Below are positions 28,906 to 36,529 of a DNA stretch of 54,285 nucleotides, piece after piece. The stretch's first letter is position 1; each line of letters opens with the position of its first letter. The notes under the pieces were generated by a model, which did not search any database, had not been told where the DNA came from, and saw nothing but the letters and a program-made list of their open reading frames with translations. The translations under genes and the position numbers were made by a program. Origin of the DNA: Pontiellaceae bacterium (GTDB taxonomy: Bacteria > Verrucomicrobiota > Kiritimatiellia > Kiritimatiellales > Pontiellaceae); the NCBI GenBank assembly GCA_016937945.1, contig JAFGVP010000002.1, positions 1 through 54,285 on the forward strand, given 5' to 3'.

Positions 28906-29331
28906 TGAGCGACTACATATAAAACCCGGCGCGACAGGGCGCAATTCCAAAGCCATTCAATGGTAGCGGCCCATTTTTCCCCGTCGCTGGATTTTTTGGA
29001 GAATTATGAGATAGTCCGAGGTGTGATGCCGTATTAGTTGAATGGAGTGCCGGAGCGATGATGACCGGGCCTTCTCAGTTGCCGGCTTTGGCTTGATTTT
29101 TTTGCAGGCGGGACGCCTGCGGTACAGGTTGCAGGTTGCAGGCGGGACGCCTGCGGTACAGGTTGCAGGCGGGACGCCTGCGGTGCAGGTTGCAGGCGGG
29201 ACGCCTGCGGTACAGGTTGCAGGCGGGACGCCTGCGGTACAGGTTGCCTGCGGTATGTATCACAAAATATTACTGAAGAAGGTATGAGAGGCTTGTTTGC
29301 TCCGGATCAACTTTTCTTAAACAGGAGATAG
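28906..29331. other. intergenic region between the sigma factor and GH43 genes
   Basis: About 425 bp between divergent genes. It should hold both promoters. The main content is the five-copy palindromic array at 29104-29245. Reading frames through the array are repeat artefacts. Confidence 0.7.
29104..29245. repeat. array of five 27-bp units with a palindromic core
   Basis: Units start at 29104, 29138, 29165, 29192 and 29219. Each is GCAGGCGGGACGCCTGC followed by GGTACAGGTT (one unit has GGTGCAGGTT). A 7-nt partial GCAGGTT separates units 1 and 2. The 17-nt core is a perfect 7-bp inverted repeat around GGA. The left flank TGATTTTTTTGCAG and right flank GGTATGTATCACAAAAT resemble the ends of the single-copy elements elsewhere in the window. 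Confidence 0.9.
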
Positions 29332-30375
29332 ATGATGAAAATGAAAATCAGTCCGTTTGTAATGCTCGGCATCCTGCTTGCCAGTTCCGGCAACGCGGCA
29401 AACCCGATCATTACCGAGCAGTTTACGGCCGATCCGGCGCCGATGGTTTATAAAGACAAAGTTTACCTGTATGTCGGTCAGGATGACGGCGATGGCAAGT
29501 GGTATCATATGCCGCGCTGGCGGGTTTATTCGTCCAGCGATATGGTCACCTGGAAAGATGAAGGCGCACCGCTGGAGCCGTCTGATTTTTCATGGTCGAC
29601 CGGAGGCGCTACCTCCTGGGCGGGGCATGTGATCGAAAAAAACGACAAGTTTTACTGGTTCATCACCTGCGATCACGCGGCGGTGCATGGCAAGGCGATC
29701 GGCGTGGCCATCGCTGATTCTCCGACCGGACCTTTCAAAGATGCGCGTGGCTCCGCGCTGATCACCAACGATATGACCACGGATAAAACCATCCGGGTTA
29801 AAACCTATGACAAGGAACAGAAAAAAGAGGTTACCACCTGCGGCGTTAATATCAGCTGGGACGACATTGACCCGGCGGTGTTTATTGATGACGACGGAAC
29901 CGCCTGGCTCTTCTGGGGCAATCAGCGCTGCTACTATGCCAGGCTGAAGGACAACATGATTGAGCTCGACGGAGATATTCATGTGGTTCCGGAATCGCAG
30001 CTCGGCCGCTTTACCGAAGCGCCCTGGATTCATAAGCGCGGTGATACCTACTATCTCTCCTACGCCACCGGGTTCCCTGAAAAGACAGGCTATTCCACCG
30101 CCAAAAGCATTGAGGGGCCTTGGACTTATCGGGGCCTTGTGGCTGAAGGCGCCCAGAACAGCAACACCATCCATCAGGGGATCATCACCTTCAAGGGCAA
30201 GGATTATTTCTTCTACCATAGCGGCATGATGCAGTTTGACCAAGGCGCCGGCGAAGGCCATAACGGCGGTGGAAGTTTCCTTCGCTCTGTCTGCATTGAT
30301 TATCTTTATTATAACGCCGATGGAACCATGAAGTGCGTGGTTCAGACCTCCGGAGGCGTTGCGCCGGCAAAGTAG
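29332..30375 (+). CDS. glycoside hydrolase family 43 enzyme, secreted
   Basis: The 347-aa product has a signal peptide ending near Asn-Ala-Ala23 (MLGILLASSGNAA). It is a five-bladed propeller enzyme: catalytic base Asp34 in TADPAPMVY, pKa-modulating Asp180 in DIDPAVFIDDDGTAWLFWG, and acid Glu229 in FTEAPWIHKRGDTYYLSYA. The family removes arabinose or xylose from plant or algal polysaccharides. An AGGAGATAG ribosome-binding site precedes the start. It is apparently monocistronic. Together with the GH3 and GH115 enzymes further right, it suggests decorated xylan as substrate, though no carbohydrate-binding module is seen here. Confidence 0.92.
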   Translation: MMKMKISPFVMLGILLASSGNAANPIITEQFTADPAPMVYKDKVYLYVGQDDGDGKWYHMPRWRVYSSSDMVTWKDEGAPLEPSDFSWSTGGATSWAGHVIEKNDKFYWFITCDHAAVHGKAIGVAIADSPTGPFKDARGSALITNDMTTDKTIRVKTYDKEQKKEVTTCGVNISWDDIDPAVFIDDDGTAWLFWGNQRCYYARLKDNMIELDGDIHVVPESQLGRFTEAPWIHKRGDTYYLSYATGFPEKTGYSTAKSIEGPWTYRGLVAEGAQNSNTIHQGIITFKGKDYFFYHSGMMQFDQGAGEGHNGGGSFLRSVCIDYLYYNADGTMKCVVQTSGGVAPAK

Positions 30376-30922
30376 CCCGGCTTACTGATTCGTCTGGGGA
30401 GCGATTGATGAAAAGAGGATGGAATATGTTCCGGAGCCGCCGAGCTCCGGAACTGGCATTGTGGGGGCATGTATTGCTTTGGGCGGGGCTGCATTGCCGG
30501 AAGACGCCTTGCCGAGAAACACGATTCATATGATCCGTGAGGTCACGGTTAATACCTCCGCTGAAATCGTTGTGGCGTCCAGTGCTGATGTTGCCGTATT
30601 TGAGGGGCGTCTTGCGGCAGCTTCCGCCTCCGGCGTTCATTATCTCCGTGCCGAAAACGGGGCAAGGCTCTACTTGCTGGAATCCGAAGCCCGCTTTGTC
30701 CGACGATTCGGCCTTACCGACGCCGGAATCTGTGAACGGAGGTTGTTTCGTTCGCTTATGGAATCCCTGTTTGATTGAGAAAGTCTCTGTTTCATAGTCA
30801 GAATCAGGATAATCTGTAAATATATATACATGTCTTATTAAAAAAGTGTATATGAGAAGTCTTGCGATGCGCGGTCGGGTTATGTACATCCCGTTTCCCG
30901 GTCGGAGTGGAGAGAGATTCAG
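30376..30922. other. gene-poor region between GH43 and the toroid protein gene
   Basis: About 550 bp without a confident gene. It holds a perfect 10-bp inverted repeat GTTCCGGAGC/GCTCCGGAAC (30428-30437 and 30444-30453), a possible PEP-CTERM gene remnant (30419-30533), an unrecognised frame to 30778, and an AT-rich promoter-like stretch at 30790-30860. Confidence 0.5.
30419..30533 (+). pseudogene. possible remnant of a PEP-CTERM protein C-terminus
   Basis: The frame reads MEYVPEPPSSGTGIVGACIALGGAAL. Dropping one C in GCATTGCCGGAAG then gives RKTPCRETRFI and a stop at 30531-30533. A V-PEP motif, a short hydrophobic stretch and a basic end form the order of a PEP-CTERM tag, but no upstream protein remains. 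The motif overlaps a perfect hairpin, so chance resemblance is possible. The unshifted frame runs on to 30778 with no recognisable content. Confidence 0.3.
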
Positions 30923-31699
30923 ATGATTGTTAAAGAGCTTGTTAAGACTGCGCGGCAGACATGTGAATACTTTGACCGCGAGGCCTGCCAGAGTACGAAA
31001 ACGTATATCCGCAGCCGGTGGAATCCCGATGGCGGAGTCCGGGGTATGGGAGCGGAAAGCGATCTCTGCTACACCGCGTTTGCAGCCATGTGCATGCGGG
31101 CGCTCAACGGCCGGATTCCCAAGCTTCGCCTGTGGAATTATCTTCGTTCGTTCGACTGCGGAGAAAGCCTGGATATAGAACACCTGTTCTGTCTGGTGCG
31201 CCTGCTCTTCATCTATCCTCAAACCAGGCGCCTGCGCGGTCGGCTGCAGGCCTCATTGGAGAGTAAGCAGGCGGACTCTTCCACCGATCTCTTCTTTAAA
31301 GTCGTTATCGCGGAATATCTGAAGATAGAGGATCGCCCCGCGATATCCTTAATCATTCATCCGTCGAATTGCACTTCGGATCTGGCGGCATCGGTTGTCT
31401 TGAACCAGCATCCCGACCGGGAGGCCGAGATCCTGCTCAAGAAGCGATTGGCTTGCGACGGCGGTTTTTATCCGAATGCCGGACCGCATTATCCGACCAT
31501 TGATGCCACGGCAAAGGCGTTGTTTGCCCTGAAAATGCTGGGGGCGGATCTTTCCGGCCTCAAAATGACCTGTCTTGATTTTGTGGAGTCACTGCGGTGC
31601 GACGACGGTGGCTATCGGTCATTCAGGGGATCCCATCCCTCCGATGTTAAGAGCACGTTTCTCGCGTTGGTTGCCATCGGGAGCCTGATCGGGCGATAA
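30923..31699 (+). CDS. prenyltransferase/squalene-oxidase repeat (terpene-cyclase-like toroid) protein
   Basis: The 258-aa product lacks a signal peptide. Three segments resemble the repeat units of alpha-alpha toroid proteins: NPDGGVRGMGAESDLCYTAFAA (about 34-55), CDGGFYPNAGPHYPTIDATAKALFAL (about 178-203) and CDDGGYRSFRGSHPSDVKSTFLALVAI (about 226-252). This is the pattern of prenyltransferase beta subunits and squalene cyclases. The catalytic DXDD of cyclases and a complete zinc site are not evident, and the length is less than half of a cyclase. GGAGTGGAGAGAGA precedes the ATG. The function is unknown; it could be a scaffold or a small enzyme. Confidence 0.6.
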   Translation: MIVKELVKTARQTCEYFDREACQSTKTYIRSRWNPDGGVRGMGAESDLCYTAFAAMCMRALNGRIPKLRLWNYLRSFDCGESLDIEHLFCLVRLLFIYPQTRRLRGRLQASLESKQADSSTDLFFKVVIAEYLKIEDRPAISLIIHPSNCTSDLAASVVLNQHPDREAEILLKKRLACDGGFYPNAGPHYPTIDATAKALFALKMLGADLSGLKMTCLDFVESLRCDDGGYRSFRGSHPSDVKSTFLALVAIGSLIGR

Positions 31700-31780
31700 G
31701 CGGTCTTCTTTTTCTTCTCGCTGTCTTCCCCGTGTTGCTTCAGGGTTCCTCTTTCAATTCAACGCGTCAGGAGATACTCC

Positions 31781-32203
31781 ATGCATGAGTTTATCAGAGG
31801 AATCTGTCATTTCGGGTTGTCTGTTGCTGACCTTGATGAGTCGGTTGCATTTTACACGGATATTCTCGGTCTTGCTGTCAGCGAGCGTCGGGAAAAAGAT
31901 GCCTTTTTTCCGATCGGCGAGACCGATGTGCTGGCGCTGATCCAGTATCCCGGAGGTCATGAGGCATTTGATGCGGAGGCCCGCCCGAAATACCGGGGAA
32001 AAGCATTTACCCACTTCGGGCTGCAGGCCGGTTCCATTGCTGAGGTATTTGCGTTTCAGGAATTCCTGAAGTCGCATCAGGTGCGCATCGTAAAGGAGGC
32101 ATATGAGCGATGGGACGGTGCCAGCCTCTATTTTGTGGATCCGAACGGCTACACACTGGAATATATATTCTTTGATCCGAAGGCTTCGCCGGATAACGCT
32201 TAA
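31781..32203 (+). CDS. VOC superfamily (glyoxalase/bleomycin-resistance/dioxygenase-like) protein
   Basis: The 140-aa product has two beta-alpha-beta-beta-beta modules. ICHFGLSVADLDESVAFYTDILGL (8-31) provides the first metal-binding His. AFTHFGLQAG (about 73-82) supplies a second His, and the C-terminal DPNGYTLEYIFF a Glu. The metal site therefore looks intact. Substrate cannot be told; family members handle methylglyoxal, fosfomycin or catechols. Its 3' end overlaps the convergent AraC regulator gene by 4 nt. Confidence 0.88.
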   Translation: MHEFIRGICHFGLSVADLDESVAFYTDILGLAVSERREKDAFFPIGETDVLALIQYPGGHEAFDAEARPKYRGKAFTHFGLQAGSIAEVFAFQEFLKSHQVRIVKEAYERWDGASLYFVDPNGYTLEYIFFDPKASPDNA

Positions 32204-33075
32204 GGTTGCCGGCGATATTCGCGCGGGGTCAGGGCCATTACCTTCTTGAAGCAACGGGTGAAATAGTTGCTGTCATGGAACCCGCAGTCAAAGGCGATTT
32301 CCGTGATGGGACTGTCGCTGGCCCGCAGCTGCTCCGCCGCCTTCCGAACGCGGACATGCATGAGATGGTCAATTGGGGAGCGACCGATGCAGTCATGAAA
32401 GATCCGCTGGAAATGCCGTTTTGAGAGGTGCGATTTTTCTGCCAGCTCATCCAGTGTGATGTCTTCGGTGTAGTGGGTTTCAATGTGGGCAATGGCATCG
32501 CCAATGCGTAGCAGTCCGATGGATTCCCTGGCCGGTTCGTTGGAATAGCAGCGGGATAGATATACGGCCAGCTGCATGAAAAGTCCCGATGCCATCACAC
32601 GGTAACCCGGAGTTTTTGCCATCGTTTCATGAATCAGGTTGCGGATAAGTCCGTTGACATGGTTGAGTTGGTGCTCTGAAAGCTGAAGCCGGCTCAGCAG
32701 TTTGTGCTGCGCCCTGAATACGGGTTCGATCGAAAACAGGGCGTGAAAACCGGGAAGGGCGCGGATGTCCCATTCCTCCATCAGCAGGGCTCTGGCATCG
32801 AAAAGAATATTCGCCAGCGCCAGACCATGAAGTTCCTGATATTGATGCATATGGTTGCGCGCAATCACGAACACATCTCCGCTTTTTACCGGAACTGCAT
32901 GTTCATCAATCACATGCATCGCGGTGCCTTTCAGAATGATAACCAGCTCATCAAACCCATGGCTGTGCAGCGGGAATTCGGGTTGCGGGTCCCGGATGTA
33001 TACCTGAAGCGGGAGGGATGGATCCTCAAAGAAGTCTTTTTTCGAAAGAACGGTATCCGGATTTTTCATGGCCAT
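32200..33075 (-). CDS. AraC-family regulator, RhaS/RhaR-like
   Basis: The 291-aa product has an N-terminal cupin sugar-sensing domain (FPLHSHGFDELVIILKGTAMHVIDEH, then GDVFVIARNHMHQY). The C-terminal double helix-turn-helix contains ITLDELAEKSHLSKRHFQRIFHDCIGRSP and ITEIAFDCGFHDSNYFTRCFKKVMALTPREYR. It resembles RhaS/RhaR, the L-rhamnose-responsive activators. It is divergent from the rhamnose isomerase gene across a 125-bp control region, which supports local control of that operon. An alternative start, ATG at 33069, differs by two residues. Confidence 0.92.
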   Translation of the reverse strand: MAMKNPDTVLSKKDFFEDPSLPLQVYIRDPQPEFPLHSHGFDELVIILKGTAMHVIDEHAVPVKSGDVFVIARNHMHQYQELHGLALANILFDARALLMEEWDIRALPGFHALFSIEPVFRAQHKLLSRLQLSEHQLNHVNGLIRNLIHETMAKTPGYRVMASGLFMQLAVYLSRCYSNEPARESIGLLRIGDAIAHIETHYTEDITLDELAEKSHLSKRHFQRIFHDCIGRSPIDHLMHVRVRKAAEQLRASDSPITEIAFDCGFHDSNYFTRCFKKVMALTPREYRRQP

Positions 33076-33200
33076 ATAGTGCTAATTAAAGTCGGAATCG
33101 TCAAGGTATCCGGTGCGTAAACCCGCTAGCTTAAATTGTTTTTTAGACCTTTAGGCGCAGGCTCAGTCGGCCTGCCGGAACTTATGAATAAGGAGAGAAT
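33076..33200. promoter_or_regulatory. divergent control region of the rhamnose operon
   Basis: The 125 bp between the AraC gene and rhaA contain an AT-rich block (33130-33146) and an inverted repeat GCAGGC (33157-33162)/GCCTGC (33170-33175) upstream of the AAGGAGAG ribosome-binding site. It is the likely binding region for the regulator. No exact Rha box could be assigned by eye. Confidence 0.5.
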
Positions 33201-34460
33201 ATGAGTGTAGAAAAAGCATATGAACTGGCGAAGGAACGCTACGCGGCCTTCGGAATTGATACCGATGCGGCCATTGAAAAGGCGCTGCAGCTTTCAATTT
33301 CCCTGCACTGCTGGCAGGCGGATGACGTGGTCGGTTTTGAAACCAAGCCCGAAGGCCTTGCCGGCGGTGGGATCATGGCCACCGGAAACTATCCGGGCCG
33401 CGCCCGTAACGGCGAAGAGGCCCGTGCGGATATCAGCAAGGCCATGTCGCTGATTCCCGGAACGCAGCGCGTGAATGTGCATGCCTGCTATTCCGAAACC
33501 GAAGAATTCGTGGACCGCGATGAAATGTCTCCGGCCTGTTTCCGGAAGTGGATGGACTGGGCAAAGGAAAAGGGCATCTGCCTCGATTTCAACCCGACCT
33601 TTTTTGCCCACCCGAATGCGGAGGAGGGATTCACCCTGTCCAGTCGCGACGAAGAGATCCGGGCCTTCTGGGTCCGTCACGGTAAAGCCAGCCGCAAGAT
33701 CGCTGAAGCCATGGCGGATGCTCAGGGTTCGCCCTGTTATGTAAACTGGTGGACGCCCGACGGATCCAAGGATATTCCGGCCGATCGCTTCGGTCCCCGC
33801 GCCCGTATGGCGAAATCCTACGACGAAATCATGTCCGACGATTCTGTCGACAAGACCAAGTGCGTCGACTTTATCGAAAGCAAACTGTTCGGTATCGGTT
33901 CCGAGGAGTATGTGGTCAGCTCCGGTGAATTCTGCTCCGACTATGCCATCAGCCGCGGCATGGGTCTCTGCATGGATATGGGTCATTTCCATCCGACCGA
34001 AACCATCCATGGCAAGATTTCCAGCCATCTGCAGTTCATGGACAAGGTGCTGCTGCACGTCAGCCGTCCGATCCGCTGGGACTCCGACCACGTGGTGCTC
34101 TTTAACGACGACCTGAAAAACGTATTCCTCGAAATTCAGCGCGGTAATGTCTGGGATCGCGTGATTCTGGCCCTCGACTTTTTCGATGCCTCCATCAACC
34201 GGATCGGTGCCTACGTGACCGGAACGCGCGCCGCGCGTAAGGGCATTCTCTATGCACTGCTTGATCCGACGCCGCAGCTGCAGCAGTACGAGTCCGATGG
34301 CAAGAATGCCCAGCGCCTGGCTCTCATGGAAGAGTTCAAGTCCATGCCGTTCAGCGCTGTTTGGGACATGCTGTGCGAAAAGGCAGGCGTTCCGGTGGGA
34401 GCCGACTGGCTGAAGGATATGGAAGCCTACGAAGCAGAAGTTCTTTCCGCACGCAACTGA
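33201..34460 (+). CDS. rhaA: L-rhamnose isomerase
   Basis: The 419-aa metal-dependent TIM-barrel enzyme converts L-rhamnose to L-rhamnulose. Typical segments are ISLHCWQADDVVGFE (33-47), GGGIMATGNYPGRARN, INVHACY-like RVNVHACYSE, GICLDFNPTFFAHP, CMDMGHFHPTETI and HVSRPIRWDSDHVV. The Mn-binding His, Glu and Asp positions look intact and the length is normal. A perfect AAGGAGAGAATATG start is present. It is the first gene of the catabolic operon. Confidence 0.97.
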   Translation: MSVEKAYELAKERYAAFGIDTDAAIEKALQLSISLHCWQADDVVGFETKPEGLAGGGIMATGNYPGRARNGEEARADISKAMSLIPGTQRVNVHACYSETEEFVDRDEMSPACFRKWMDWAKEKGICLDFNPTFFAHPNAEEGFTLSSRDEEIRAFWVRHGKASRKIAEAMADAQGSPCYVNWWTPDGSKDIPADRFGPRARMAKSYDEIMSDDSVDKTKCVDFIESKLFGIGSEEYVVSSGEFCSDYAISRGMGLCMDMGHFHPTETIHGKISSHLQFMDKVLLHVSRPIRWDSDHVVLFNDDLKNVFLEIQRGNVWDRVILALDFFDASINRIGAYVTGTRAARKGILYALLDPTPQLQQYESDGKNAQRLALMEEFKSMPFSAVWDMLCEKAGVPVGADWLKDMEAYEAEVLSARN

Positions 34461-34471
34461 CCGGGGAGTTA

Positions 34472-34526
34472 ACCACGAAGGCTGGATGGCCGCGAAGAAT
34501 CTCGTGAACTTTCCGTCCTTTGTGGT
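34472..34526. repeat. inverted repeat between rhaA and the permease gene
   Basis: ACCACGAAGG (34472-34481) and CCTTTGTGGT (34517-34526) pair over 9 of 10 positions and enclose about 35 bp containing CGCGAAGAATCTCGTGAA. The ends resemble the ACCACGAAGG palindromic elements common in environmental PVC genomes; that comparison is from general knowledge. Confidence 0.55.
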
Positions 34527-34550
34527 GATTTTAATTAAAGAGGAGATGAG

Positions 34551-35960
34551 ATGAGCGAAGAAGCTGAAGCAAAACATGGCGAGTTTGAACGGGAGCCGGT
34601 TCCGGAGTCGAAGACCCGTGGATTTAAGGCGTTTGTCGGAATGTATGCCGGCGAGCATTGTGCCGGCACCGAGCTGATGATCGGCCCGCTGTTCGTGGCG
34701 GCCGGTGTCAGCGCCTTCGATGTGGTATTCGGCTTATTGATCGGCAACCTGCTGGCGGTACTTAGCTGGATGTTTCTGACAGCACCGATTGCGGTGCGCG
34801 CTCGTCTGACCCTTTATTATCAGTTGGAGAAGATCTGCGGAAGGAGTCTGGTCTCCCTCTATAACCTCGCCAACGGAGTGATGTTCTGCTTCCTTGCCGG
34901 ATCCATGATTACGGTTTCTGCAACCGCTTTGGGGGTCTGGTTTGACTTTCCGATGCCTTCGCTGACCGATATCTATCCCAACAGTTTTGGCTGGGTGATT
35001 GCCGTTCTTGCCATCGGGGTTGTGATCTCGGTGGTCGCCGCCTGGGGGTACGACATGGTGTCGCGTATTGCCAATATCGCCGCGCCCTGGATGGTACTGG
35101 TCTTCCTGGCCTTCGGCATCATCGGCCTAAAGCAGTTCATCGATGTCACCGGCGCGGAAGTTCACTCGGCCGGTGATCTGTGGGCTCTCTGCAAAACCGC
35201 CATCTGGAAGGGCGGCGAGCCGCTGGAAGGGCAGGTCAAGTTTACCTTTTGGCACGTCACCTTCTTTGCCTGGTTCTGCAACATGGCGATGCATATCGGG
35301 ATGTCGGATCTTTCGGTTTTCCGTTTTGCCAAAAAGCCGTGGCAGGGACTTGCCACCGCCTCCGGCATGTATGTGGGCCACTTCATGGCCTGGCTGGCGG
35401 CATCGATTCTGTATGCCCTGCAACTGCATATGGATCCGACGAACACCGATGTGCTGCCCGGCCCGATGGCGTATCGTGCCGCAGGGGTTGCCGGCCTGAT
35501 CTGCGTGATCGTGGCGGGCTGGACCACGGCCAATCCGACGATCTATCGTGCCGGACTCGCCTTCCAGGCCATCATGCCCAACAAATCCCGTTTCGCGGTG
35601 ACCATCGGAACCGGCCTGCTGGCGACGTTGGCCGGCATGTTCCCCGGGATCGCCATGAAGCTGCTTGATTTCGTGGCCATTTACGGCCTGATGCTGATGC
35701 CGATGGGGGCGGTGGTCTTTACCGATTTCTGGATCTTCCCGAAGCTCGGCCTGAAGCAGTATTATGCGGAACATCGCAGTATCAAGATTAACTGGGCTGC
35801 GGGGATTGCCTGGTTGGCCACGATGGCTATCTGCTACTCGCTCGTTAAGACCGGAAATCCGATTTTCCAGAAATTCTTTGTGGCTCTTCCTGGCTGGTTT
35901 ATTGCCTCGGGCCTCTACATCGGCATCAGCAAACTCCAGCAGAAAGGCGAGGTGGCATAA
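34551..35960 (+). CDS. NCS1-like permease, probable L-rhamnose transporter
   Basis: The 469-aa integral membrane protein has about 12 hydrophobic helices. The N-terminal GTELMIGPLFVAAGVSAFDVVFGLLIGNLLAVLSW and later AWGYDMVSRIANIAAPWM resemble the nucleobase:cation symporter-1 (cytosine/purine permease) superfamily rather than RhaT. Its place between isomerase and mutarotase argues for L-rhamnose, or another deoxysugar, as substrate; this is inference from context. An AAAGAGGAGATGAG ribosome-binding site is present. The stop overlaps the ATG of the next small gene (TAATG). Confidence 0.83.
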   Translation: MSEEAEAKHGEFEREPVPESKTRGFKAFVGMYAGEHCAGTELMIGPLFVAAGVSAFDVVFGLLIGNLLAVLSWMFLTAPIAVRARLTLYYQLEKICGRSLVSLYNLANGVMFCFLAGSMITVSATALGVWFDFPMPSLTDIYPNSFGWVIAVLAIGVVISVVAAWGYDMVSRIANIAAPWMVLVFLAFGIIGLKQFIDVTGAEVHSAGDLWALCKTAIWKGGEPLEGQVKFTFWHVTFFAWFCNMAMHIGMSDLSVFRFAKKPWQGLATASGMYVGHFMAWLAASILYALQLHMDPTNTDVLPGPMAYRAAGVAGLICVIVAGWTTANPTIYRAGLAFQAIMPNKSRFAVTIGTGLLATLAGMFPGIAMKLLDFVAIYGLMLMPMGAVVFTDFWIFPKLGLKQYYAEHRSIKINWAAGIAWLATMAICYSLVKTGNPIFQKFFVALPGWFIASGLYIGISKLQQKGEVA

Positions 35961-36154
35961 TGAAAAAAATACTCGAAATCGTTTCCTATCTGGCGCTCCT
36001 GTTGGTTGTTGCGGCACCGTTCATGTTTTATGCCGGTAAATGGGATCTGGAACAGAATAAACTCTGGATGCTGATCGCAACCATTGTCTGGTTTGTAACG
36101 GCGGCTTTCTGGATCGGAACCGAAAAGAAGGAAGGATCATCCGATGATTCGTAA
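35960..36154 (+). CDS. 64-aa two-helix membrane protein in the rhamnose operon
   Basis: Unrecognised small protein with two predicted transmembrane helices (about residues 7-25 and 37-53) and a charged C-terminal tail (EKKEGSSDDS). It is translationally coupled to the permease by a 1-nt overlap and to the mutarotase by an 11-nt overlap. Small two-helix partners of secondary transporters are known in other families. A permease accessory subunit is therefore the natural guess, but there is no direct evidence. Confidence 0.75.
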   Translation: MKKILEIVSYLALLLVVAAPFMFYAGKWDLEQNKLWMLIATIVWFVTAAFWIGTEKKEGSSDDS

Positions 36155-36458
36155 TGCATTTAAAATGAAACTGAAGCCCGGCGTGGTGGAGGAATATAAG
36201 AAGCGCCACGATGAAATCTGGCCGGAGCTGGCCAAGGCCCATTCCGATGCCGGCATCTTTGACTATTCGATCTATTTCGATGAAGAGTCCCTGACGTTGT
36301 TTGCATTCCAGAAGCTGGCAGACGATAATTCCGCGGACGGCCTGAAGGATCTTGAGATTGTTCAGAAGTGGTGGGACTACATGGCCGACCTGATGGATGT
36401 GCACCCGAACAACATGCCGGTGTTCAAGCCGTTGCGCGAAGTTTTTCACATGGATTAA
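36144..36458 (+). CDS. rhaM: L-rhamnose mutarotase
   Basis: The 104-aa dimeric ferredoxin-like enzyme interconverts alpha- and beta-L-rhamnose before isomerisation. Catalytic-site residues known from E. coli RhaM, Tyr18 and His22, are present at the same numbers (EEYKKRHDEIWPEL). The C-terminal WWDYMADLMDVHPNNMP also fits. Length is typical. It overlaps the upstream small membrane gene by 11 nt. Confidence 0.95.
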   Translation: MIRNAFKMKLKPGVVEEYKKRHDEIWPELAKAHSDAGIFDYSIYFDEESLTLFAFQKLADDNSADGLKDLEIVQKWWDYMADLMDVHPNNMPVFKPLREVFHMD

Positions 36459-36529
36459 AACAGGAAGGGCAGGCCCGCCGAGCGCACCGCTTGGGGGAAT
36501 GTCCCTGCCGGGAATAAAGTGATAAAATC

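Noticed and set aside
29104..29245. CRISPR array
   Set aside because: Units are contiguous with no unique spacers, the whole unit repeats, and no cas genes are present.
29042..29287. Reading frames on both strands through the repeat array giving repeated Ala-Gly-Gly-Thr-Pro-Ala-Val or Arg-Arg-Pro-Ala-Cys patterns
   Set aside because: The frames exist only because the 27-bp unit is a multiple of three; there is no ribosome-binding site and the DNA palindrome explains the pattern.
30533..30778. Hypothetical protein in the frame continuing from the PEP-like motif
   Set aside because: No ribosome-binding site at an internal start, no recognisable domain, and open frames occur on several strands here; kept only as part of the gene-poor region.
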